Translations under genes and position numbers: made by a program
Origin: Umbilicaria muhlenbergii
Taxonomy: Eukaryota > Ascomycota > Lecanoromycetes > Umbilicariales > Umbilicariaceae
Reading direction: 5' to 3'
Assembly (NCBI GenBank): GCA_000611775.1
Contig: KK106987.1
Coordinates: 310,001-374,000 of the forward strand
DNA length: 64,000 nucleotides
The notes under the pieces: model-generated
Seen by the model: only the letters and a program-made list of their open reading frames with translations
Databases searched by the model: none
What the model was told of the DNA's origin: nothing
Part shown: positions 26,203-35,668 of the stretch, in pieces
Layout: each line of letters starts with the position of its first letter
Numbering within the stretch: position 1 is the stretch's first letter

Positions 26203-26371
26203 TGCAATGATATGATCAAGTTATAAATATATATATTATTGATGATTTGTTTTTGTAGAACAGTGATTATATAAGTACATTATTAATATAAGTGAAGCAT
26301 AGCAATGAAAAGCACTAGTTAATAAAATTAAAAAGAAGCATCATTAATAAGATCATAATCATGCTGTAATA
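26203..26371 (-). repeat. Element A LTR (right)
   Basis: Begins TGCAATGATATGATC like the left LTR. Its end reads TGTAATA where the left has TGTAACA, a C-to-T change at the terminal CA. It is followed by TTTTC, the mutated target duplication, and then by LTR-C sequence CTTCAGTGAAG. Confidence 0.85.
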
Positions 26372-26376
26372 TTTTC

Positions 26377-28135
26377 CTTCAGTGAAGCTCATGAGCTTTC
26401 ATCTTCACAAAGGTGTTGAGCTTAAATAGTAATCATGACAGCTTTATGAGCTCTGTTCACTTGACATTTTTTTCATTTACATGCTTTGCGCGCCTCCTTG
26501 TGACCCTCAGGGTCAGGGTTGAGTGAAGGTGAAGACAGAGGTGAAGATGATAAAAAAAATAATGCAGAAAAAGAAAATGAAGCTGAAGATAATAAAAATG
26601 AAACTTCAGCACAGTTAATCAAAAGCACTTTATAAAAACATATCATAAAATTATACATAAAAAGATGCAGGCCTTGCTGATGTGCTGATGACACTTCATG
26701 CACTTCATGATGTGAGAGGAGAGGAAACAACTCTTAAAATAATTAAAACTGCAACTTGCAGTGACAGTAATACATAATTCATAAGCTTAAAAAAGAATGT
26801 CCTCAGTCTTTATAATTATTATCATGAAGATCAGTTATGAAGTGTTCTCATGAAAAGTGATTATGAAAGTCACTTACAAATCACTTTATAATCTTGCTCA
26901 TGATTAATGAACTGAATGAGTTATTATGAAATAATGTAATCATGAAGCTGAGCCTTCCTGTGAAAAATTATCTCATGAAAAGTATAATTATATGAGGCTC
27001 TGTCAGCAGCTTACACAAAGGGAGGAAATAAATAAAAATCATAAATGATTTACTTAAAAACATTAATTATGTGATTGATGTGAAACATGATGAACTGTAT
27101 CACTGTTAATAAAAAAGTATCATGAAGACAAGTATCATGAAGGCAAGCATCATAAAGACAAGCATCATGAAAGCAAGCATCATAAAGACAAGCATCATGA
27201 AAGCAAGCATCATAAAGACAAGCATCATGAGAATAAACATCACAAGAGTATATTATAAGAATCATTATCATGAACTTATCTGATGAGAAGTGAGAGGATT
27301 GAAGTTATGAAGATTATTAACAGTGAAAACTTTAACCTTATGATCTGCATGAAGTCATTCATAATATTTAACAAAGTGAATTTAAATGATCTTATGAACA
27401 GCTGAACAAGCTCACAAATGAACAATAATTATCATAAACATTAAGTCAGTGTATAAATTAATCATAACTTCATAAACATCTTGTGAAGGAAGACTCTTTT
27501 TCTCATTAAGTTTTAATGAGCTTCACAATATTTTTTTTTTTATGATTTTAATTTTTTTTAATTTACAGGGTCATTTTTTTTACTGTTATCAGTGCATTGT
27601 AAAGCACTTCTTAATGAAGGCTTGCAACTGTGAATGTCATCATACTCATGAAGGCATGAGCCTTTAAAAGAGGAAGATAATGTGAACATTTAATGTACAA
27701 AACTCATTAAATGCTAGTTCAGAATAAGAAAAATTATATTTAACAACAACATAACTTTATGAAGATAACTTTTATTAATGAATCAACTTCATGAAAAAGC
27801 TCAGTTAATAAACATCACTCCTGACACTTCATAAAAGTGATTAAAGAAGTTAACATTATTGATGACATCTCATGAAGATGTGATTCAGTAATAAATATTT
27901 TGTGAAAACAACTTCATTGAAGTGACTGCTTCATGAGATCTTCCTCAAGCAGGTTAACTTCAAAAGAGATATATTATGAAGTCAGAATGTGTTTTATTTT
28001 CTTTTTTAATAATAATTCTCTACCTATTAGCAATATCATACTATTGTGAATTATCAACTATAAGTTTAAGTCATTATTGTCACATAACTTTATAATTCCT
28101 TAGTTAAGATATTATCTCATAATAGTATACTTACA
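26377..28135 (+). repeat. Element C LTR 1, main 3' piece
   Basis: Continues the LTR begun at 4125 after the A insertion, from CTTCAGTGAAG to ATACTTACA. It aligns through its length with 28340-30045, differing mostly by transitions plus a different number of short repeats near 27110. It carries an 85-codon minus-strand ORF (26473-26730) whose counterpart at 28439-28708 is similar. Because LTRs rarely code and the similarity simply follows the DNA repeat, I do not call a gene. Confidence 0.75.
27105..27250. repeat. 15-bp tandem repeat in LTR 1
   Basis: About eight units of the form CAAGCATCATGAAAG / CAAGCATCATAAAGA. The equivalent site in LTR 2 (about 29095-29160) has roughly half as many, which accounts for most of the length difference between the two LTRs. 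The repeat creates an artificial YDACxHDACL peptide ORF on the minus strand. Confidence 0.75.
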
Positions 28136-30045
28136 TGAAATCACTTCATAAAACTTAAAGGCTCATGAAGGAATAAGTCACATTAACTTTAATTTATTAA
28201 AACTTATTAATCTTTAACATCATAAAGAAATTCAACTCAGAGTTAAAGTCCTGTGAGGGATAAATCCTCACAGGAGTCAGTATTTATCTTTAAAAAAAAT
28301 TAAATATTTTAATTATCATCAGTTTATCACAGCAGTATTTTTCTTCAGTGAAGTCTGTGAGTCTTCATCTTTGCAAAAGTGTTAAGTTTAAGCAGCAGTC
28401 ACAGTAAATTTATAAGCTCTGTTCACTCAGTGCTTTTTTCATTTACATGTCTTACATGCCTCCTTGTGACCCTCAGGGTCAGGGTTCAGTGAGGGTGAAG
28501 ATGAAAATAAAGATGAACTTAATTCCTGCATGAGGAATAACACAGAGAAGAAAGATAAAATTAAAAGTAATAAAAATAAAGATGCAGCATGATTAATTAA
28601 AAGCACTTCATGAAAAAGCATCATAAAGTCATGCACAGAAAGATGCAGGCCTTGTTTATGTATTAATGACACTTTACACATTTCATGACATGAGGAGAGA
28701 GGAAACACTCCTTAAAATGATTAAAGCTGCAGCTCACAACAGCAGTGATATAAGATTTATAAACTTAAAAAAGAATGTTCTCAGTCTTTATGATTATTAT
28801 CATGAAGGTTAGTCATGAAGTGTTTTTATGAAAAGTGATCACAAAGAATATATATAGATCACTTTATAATTTTGCTCATGATTAATAAACTAAACAAGCT
28901 GTTATGAGATAATATAATCATGAAGTTAAACCTCTCTGTGAAGAGCTACCTCACAGAAGATATGATTACATGAGGTTTTATTAACTGTCTGCATGAAGGG
29001 AGAAAATAAATAAAAATCACAGATGATTTGCTTGAGGACATTAATAATATGATTAATGTGAAATATAATAAGTTGTATCACTATTAGCAAAAAAGCATCA
29101 TGAAGCAAGTATCATAAAAGCAAGCATCATGAAGATAAGCATCATGAGAATAAATATTATAAGAGCACATCATAAGAATTATTATCATAAATTTACTTAA
29201 TGAGAGGTGAGAGAGTTGAAGTTGTGAAGATTATTAACAATGAAAACTTTAATCTTATAATGTGAGCTGAATTATTCATGATGTTTAATAAAGTAAATCT
29301 GAATGACTTCATGAACAGCTGAACAGGTTCACAAATGAGTAATAATCATCATGAATATTAAGTTAATGTATAAATTAATCATAACTTTATAAACATCTTG
29401 TGAAGGGAGAATTTTTTTCTCATTGAGTTTTAATGAACTCTGTAATATATTTTTTTATAATTTTTTTTTGATCTACAGGGTCATTTTTTTTACTGTTATT
29501 AATGCATTGTAAAGCACTTCTCAGTGAAGGCTTACAACTGTGAACATCATCATACTCATGAGAGCATGAGCCTTTAAAGAGAGGAAGTAATGTGAGCATT
29601 TAATGTGCAAAACTCATCAAATGCTAATTCAGAATAAGAAAAATTATATTTAATAATAACACAGTCTTGCAAAGGTAACTTTTGTTAATGAATTAATCTC
29701 ATGAAGAAGCTCAGTTAATAAACATCACTTTTAATACTTCATAAAAGTGATTAAAGAAGCTGACATCATTGATGACATTTTATGAAGATATAATTCAGCA
29801 ATGAATATCTTATAAAGATAATTTTATTAAAATAATTACTTTATGAGATCTTCCTCAAGCAGGTTAACTTCAAAAGAAATATATTATAAAATTAAAATAT
29901 ATTTTATTTTCTTTCTTAACAATAATTCTCTACTTATTAATAATATCATATTATTGTAAATCATCAATTATAAGCTTAAGTTATTATTGTCACATAATTT
30001 CATAATTTCTTAATTAAGATATTACCTCATGATAATATACTTACA
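28136..30045 (+). repeat. Element C LTR 2, uninterrupted 1,910 bp
   Basis: Begins TGAAATCACTTC immediately after the ACTTACA end of LTR 1, with no spacer, and ends ATACTTACA at 30045. It has TG...CA ends as LTRs do. It holds the hairpin TCCTGTGAGG / CCTCACAGGA near 28251-28277 and the unoccupied target site for element A near 28338. The sequence after 30045 is AT-rich with no visible primer-binding site. A tandem non-LTR repeat is the alternative, but its position directly after the C integrase/chromodomain favours an LTR. Confidence 0.7.
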
Positions 30046-30279
30046 TATAATAATTATTAAGATAAAACAAGATAATATTATTTTAACTTTATTTTATTTT
30101 AATAATATTTTTTAAAGTGTGTTTTAATCCTGTAAATAAGATAAAATAAGATTATCTTATTATAATTATCATAATCAAGTTATGAGTAACTAATCAATTA
30201 AAGTAAATATATTAAGAATATTATAATAAAAGTATAAAAATAATAAATAATTACAAACTTAATTGAGAGCAGGTTAAAC

Positions 30280-31400
30280 ACTTACTAAGTATTTAATAAA
30301 CATATTATTATAATATAATAATAATTTAAATTTAATACCTTATTAATACTTTATAAGTAATTTAATAATATATTAATAAAACTTTGTAACACTTTTCTTT
30401 TCACTTTTTAAGTATTAGTTTTAATAATAATAAGCTTATAATATTTATAATATATGTTGTTATAAGCTTAATTATATATTTTTTATAATAAGAGATATTA
30501 TAATCTCACAGTTTTAATAACTTTACCTTTTAAGAAAGTAATAACTTAAAATTAAAGATGTTGAACCTTTAAAGCAAAGCAAGACACAATGATAAAAAAT
30601 TAATAAAAAATTAATAAAACACTGTTAATGCATTTATTCTCTGAGAAAATAAATATTTTATCAAAAAAAATCTTTGAGTAAAATAATTTATAATTTAAAT
30701 AATAAACTTGCAGAGGTAAAGTAACAGTGAGATAAATTCTTAAAGAAATTCATATTTTAAAAAATTAATAATAAATTTTATATCTTATTTAAATACATCT
30801 GTTACAGAATTTCTTAATTTAGTGAATATTTTCTTTATAATAAGTAAATAACCTGCTGATAAATTATTAATATTATAAAATATAGGGGAAAAAAATCTAA
30901 TCAAAGAAACTATTATTATATTATAACAAAATTATAAAAAAGCAATTGAATTGAACTTAAAATATTTAAATCACTTTTAATTTTAATTTTAAAAAATTTC
31001 TTGATAAAAAGGATAAAATATTATATGTAATGTAATATTTTATGAGTAAGTCAAAAAAGATATAATTTTAATATAAAAAAATATTAAAATCTTTCATAAT
31101 TACTTAAACATACTTTAAGAAATTATTTTTGAATATTGTTAATGATTTAGTAAATTGTTAGTTACACACTGTATAATTATATAATAATACAGTGCAATGA
31201 CTTCAACAGAGTGTATATAATCTTAAAATTTATTTAAACAGCTTTAAGGCTCAGTTATACTCATATAATAAGTTACACTTGATATTTAACTTTTTTATTA
31301 AATTATAATTTGAGATTTAAGCTACTTTTATTAATTATTAAAATTTACTCATTATTTAAAATAATTTAATTATTTTTATCATATGCTTAAAAAATAATCT
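30280..31400 (+). pseudogene. Older B-family LTR and gag remnant
   Basis: Aligns in order with element B's LTR end, leader and gag. ATAATCTCACAGTTTTAATAA at about 30490 matches the B LTR/leader junction ATAATCTTACAGTTTTAATAA, and 31170-31400 follows the B gag segment 8895-9150. It is much more heavily changed than B, with CpA also lost, so it is an older or more strongly mutated insertion of the same family. Confidence 0.7.
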
Positions 31401-31639
31401 TATCATGACTATAACTTAGAATTTCACTAATTGAAATTATTATTTATTAAATAAACTTAATATATTATTTTGTTAAAAAGTTTACATCAAGTGAGTTTTT
31501 TATAATATAAATCTTTTCTCTTTATAAAATATCTTAATCAATAAAAAAATTACTGTCATAAATTTCTTTAAACTTAATTATGATATTATACTATTAAATA
31601 TAATCTCAGTTTAAACTTATCAAAATATTAAGCTTAAGC

Positions 31640-32575
31640 TGTCATTTAAGTCAAATGAGATTAAAAAATAATAAATTCATATCTTCACATAATGTTTTCT
31701 GTTAATATTTATTAAATATTGTATACTTAATAAAGAAGTTAAGATAAGTTCATGAAGATTTTATCTTCAAAAAATATTAATCAGACTTATTGAGTCTACA
31801 AATATGACTTTAAAAACTCATTATACATGATTAACTTTCACATAGATTGCCTTAAAGGTATAACTTTAAAAGCTCATTATATATAATTAATCTTCATAAA
31901 TATTAATCTTAAACTTGAAACTTTAAAAGCTCATTACACATGATTGATCTTCATAAAAATTAACTCAAAAAATATGACTTTGAAAGCTTATTATATATAA
32001 TCAGCTTTTACAAACATTGACTTAAAAATGTGACTTTAGAAGCTCATTATACATAATTAATCTTCATATATATTACCTCAAACATCAACTTCAGAAGCTT
32101 ATTACATATGATTAATTTTTACAAATATTAACTTTAAACATGTGACTTCAGAAGCTCATTATGCATGATTAATCTTTATATATATTATCTTAAAAAATAT
32201 CAACTTTGAAAGCTCATTATATATGATCAGCCTTCATTAACATTAACTTGAAAATATCAACTTCAAAAGCTCATTACACATAATCAGCCTTCACATATAT
32301 TGGCTTAAAAAAATATTAACTTTAAAAGCTCATTACATATGCTTATAAATATAACAGTAAAAGCTCATTATGTATAAAATTAAAGATAAAAATTAGAAAG
32401 GAAGTTGAGGATATATTAAAAAATTTTTTAAAAATGATATAATTCTGATATCAATAGAAGCTACAAAAGAAATTAATAAAATTAATTAATCAGAGAGTCT
32501 TCTCTCATAAATATATTATTAAATTACTAATTAGTGTCATAGTTGTAAACTGCGTATACTTAATAAAGAAATAAA
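31640..32575. repeat. Left arm of large inverted repeat
   Basis: Reading its reverse complement, this arm matches 33930-34510 in the same order: a block ending at the ACTATGACACTAATTAGTAA motif, then the minisatellite, then a GACTTAAAT...AAGTTTAAA block. The left arm has about ten minisatellite units against three on the right. Arms are separated by about 1.35 kb. Confidence 0.7.
31795..32390. repeat. ~57-bp minisatellite, about ten units
   Basis: Units share a core of the type AAGCTCATTATATATGATTAA followed by a TCTTCACAAATATTAAC-like stretch, at about 31815, 31870, 31929, 31987, 32041, 32096, 32154, 32211, 32268 and 32327, with a partial unit at 32359. Spacing is 54-59 bp. All units carry independent transitions. 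Confidence 0.8.
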
Positions 32576-33929
32576 AAAAGTTAAAAAAAAAGTCAAGTGA
32601 GGTTAAGTTTATAAGTTAAAACTTAATTTATAAATTTAACCTAAGCTGTCACTGCAGGTCAGGGTGACACTGAGTTAAATTAAATTAAATTAAATCAGAT
32701 GATAGTGTTTCAATGATTTTAAACTCACTTTAAATAATATAAAAAGTTTTGTGAAATACATCTTTTTTACAAGTTATATATATAATATATCATTGTTATA
32801 AGCTTTATAAACTATTAAGTTTAAAGATTTAAACTTATTTTTTTTAATTTTTAAAGTCAGCAGTGATTGCAAAAGCACAGTGAATTTAAGAATATTATAA
32901 AGATATCATAATCTTCACATTAAAAATACTTAAAAATTATAAAAACAATAATAAAATATTTATAATATTTATCTTCTTTACTTATTATATAAGAATTAAA
33001 TTTAAATCTACCTTACACTACTTTTACAAATTATAAAATATTAAAAACACATTGTTATTCACTGCTTCCTGCCTTTGTTACTTTTTAACATATGTTAAAT
33101 CACGGTTTTAAGACTTTTATTAAAGTATAAACATTAAATCTTAAATCAATCACTTTGTAAAAATATCATAAAAATTTATTTTTTAGTATTTCCTTAGTGC
33201 TTTACAATACTAAAGGTTATTTTTTTTTAAGTTTTACACAAAAAACTGTAAAAAGCTCAAATTAATAAAAAAGCCTGTAGAGGAAAGTATTATTCTGAGT
33301 ATAAAAAATATAAAGAACTTTTATCAAGTATTTTATATATAAAGTAAAAACTAACAAGTTTATATTATTTTTTTACCTTAAATAAGCTCAGATTAAACAA
33401 GGTTACATGTGATTTTAAGAGCTTTTATAAACTTAAATTTTTAAAAATCATAAAAGTTACTTATTTTGAGTATTAAGAATAAAAAATAAAGTCTTTAAAC
33501 TCTTGATTATGCTTGAGTTTATAAAGGAAGGGATATTAAACTTAAAGTAAATTTAAAACTGAAAATATCATAAATTCATTAAAATTATAATCAAGATTAG
33601 AATCAAAATCTTAAAAAACTTAAAAAAATTTATAATGAATATAACATCAAACATAAAGGTTAAAAATATTTAATTAATATATTATATTTATATTAATAAC
33701 ATTTATAAAAAAGGGAAACTACTTTATTATAAATAATAATTAAAACAGCTCATTTACCTTCTTATAAACTTATAAGCAAATTAAAAAAATAATAAGATAA
33801 AAAACACAAAAATATTCTTTCTGCAGGAAAATTAATCAATAAAGATGCATATTTAAAGTTTAATTAAAAATTAGTATAAAAATTAGCAAAATAAAGAAGA
33901 AAGTAAATGTGAATTTTTTTTTCTTCATT

Positions 33930-34510
33930 AAATATATACAGTTTAAGACTATGACACTAATTAGTAATTTAATAATATATTTATGAGAGAAAACTTTTTA
34001 ATCAGTTTATTTTATCAATTTCTTTTGCAGTTTTTATTGATGTTAAAATTACATAATTTTTAAATATTTTTTTTAATATCTCCTCAATTTACTTTCTGAT
34101 TTTTATTTTTAATTATATATAATGAGTTTCTGAAGTTGATATTTTTAAGATAATATATGTGAAGATTATAAAAATTAATTATATATAATGAGCTTCTGAA
34201 GTCACATGTTTAAAGTAATATTTTAAAGATTAATTATGTGTAATAAGCTTTCAAAGTCATATTTGTAGAATTAATGAGTTTAATCAATGTTTTTAAAGTT
34301 ATTTTAATTTTTTTATCAAGTGTATAACATCTGATAAATATTAATAAGAGATATCATATAAAGATGTGAGTTTTTTATCTTTCACTGTTATTTTTTTTAT
34401 TATATAAATTTTATTATATCAAGTTTATAAAGAGATTAAATTTATAAATTAAAATTTACATCATAAACTTGACCTGACCTGACTTAAATAATAATTTAAA
34501 CATATTAAGG
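33930..34510. repeat. Right arm of large inverted repeat
   Basis: Contains GACACTAATTAGTAATTTAA near 33955, identical to the reverse complement of a block near 32530, and three inverted minisatellite units at about 34110-34265. A related 60-bp piece also occurs at 38165-38230 on the other side of the intact gene, in the same orientation as this arm. Confidence 0.7.
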
Positions 34511-34599
34511 TAAGTTTAAAAATGATTAATTATTATAATTTAATTTAATTTAATTTAATTTAACTCAGTATTACCTTGACCTGCAGTGATAATTTAAAA

Positions 34600-34935
34600 T
34601 TTATTAATGTTAAAATCTTCTTAATAAGTATATTTTTGAGAAAATCAATTAATTAATTTTTAAAAAGATGAATTTCTTTTTAACTTATTTAAAAGTTTCA
34701 CTTATTTAAAATATTATCTTATTGTTATATTATTATATGTACTTTTATAAGTTTATTATTCAAATTGTGAATTATTTTCTTAGAAGATTTCTTAAGTAAA
34801 ATATTAACTTTCTTTAAAAATAAATATGATAATAATATTATATTAATATTTCAAATTTAAATTTAATAATATACCTCAAATCATCACTTTTATAAAAGAT
34901 AAAATTATTAAAACTATAAAATTATAATATTCTTT
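34600..34935 (-). pseudogene. Inverted B-family leader/gag remnant
   Basis: Around 34894 the sequence AAAGATAAAATTATTAAAAC is a mutated reverse complement of B's leader just after the 5' LTR, and the preceding ~250 bp follow B gag in reverse. Together with 30280-31400 it makes a head-to-head pair of B-family 5' ends flanking the inverted repeat. Confidence 0.55.
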
Positions 34936-35552
34936 ATTATATAATAATATAAAATATAAAAATTAATATTTAAGAAGTAAAAGAAAAAAGAAACATAAAG
35001 CTTTATTAAATATTATTAAATTACTTAAAAAGTATTAAATAAAAAATGTTATTATATTATAATAAATTATAATTGTGTTATTTTTATTAAATAAACAAAT
35101 AATTAATTTCTCTGCTTATATAGTTTTTGTTTTCTTAGTAATGAATTACAATATCAATTATAAATCTTTATTAAAAACTAGAATTATTTTATATTTTTAT
35201 AATGTTATCACAGTGTTTTAATAACTTAAGATATATAAATTATTTATTTATTAAAAAACTTAACATTAAAAACTTTTATATGATTATTATAATATTATGA
35301 AATAATTTCAAATATATTTTTTATGTTATATAAACATAATATTTAAAAGTTAATAAAGAATAAAAGTTACTTTTCTGATTTTAACTTTATATTTATATTT
35401 ATATTAATATAATATTAAGTTTTTTTAAAAAAATAATAATAAAAATAATATTTTAAAATTTCATCTTTAATTTAAAAATAGTGTTAATAAAGAATATTTA
35501 CTTATTCATAATATTTTTTATGAGATTAATTTAATTTAGTTAGCATTTCTTT
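34936..35552. other. AT-rich, no supported gene
   Basis: Possibly the inverted B-family LTR at its left end, but mutated beyond confident alignment. Nothing else is recognisable. Confidence 0.4.
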
Positions 35553-35559
35553 GTTAACT

Positions 35560-35600
35560 GTGAGGTACCTGATGAGTCAGGCTGCAGCCTTATACCTCAC
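35560..35600. promoter_or_regulatory. Imperfect hairpin upstream of the intact gene
   Basis: GTGAGGTA (35560-35567) and TACCTCAC (35593-35600) can pair around a 25-nt loop. It sits at the edge where the hypermutated block ends, about 70 bp upstream of the gene's ATG. A role in transcription is only a guess; it may be chance or a transposon end. Confidence 0.2.
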
Positions 35601-35668
35601 TTAAAATTTAAAGCACCTCCTCGTAAGATAGCAGCAAACTTCAACAACAAGGCAGCTGTTGATAAATC

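Larger units (their letters stand above)
4332..26371 (-). mobile_element. Element A: Ty3/gypsy retrotransposon, nested and duplicated
   Basis: A minus-strand gypsy element bounded by 169-bp LTRs at 4332-4500 and 26203-26371. The target duplication is TTTCC on the left (4327-4331) and TTTTC on the right (26372-26376). The sister C LTR at about 28338 carries the unoccupied site, reading TTTTT. Subtracting the 8,204-bp duplication and element B (6,836 bp plus a 5-bp target duplication) leaves about 7.0 kb, a normal gypsy length. Read on the minus strand, the order is LTR, gag region, zinc finger, protease, RT, integrase, LTR. It is thoroughly mutated and cannot be active. Confidence 0.85.
30046..35552. 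other. Extremely AT-rich, hypermutated block
   Basis: By eye, G and C almost disappear here compared with the TGA/TCA-rich repeats to the left. The change is abrupt at the end of LTR 2 and abrupt again at about 35553, just before the intact gene. Where older B-family sequence can be aligned, CA and TG sites that survive in element B are changed to TA. No open frame of coding quality exists. Confidence 0.8.

Noticed and set aside
26473-26730. 85-aa minus-strand ORF with a relative at 28439-28708, as a conserved gene
   Set aside because: The similarity extends uniformly through the whole 1.9-kb LTR repeat, so it shows repeat homology and not coding constraint.
27050-27271. Minus-strand ORF of repeating YDACxHDACL peptide
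   Set aside because: Generated by the 15-bp tandem repeat in LTR 1; the sister LTR has fewer units and no matching ORF length.
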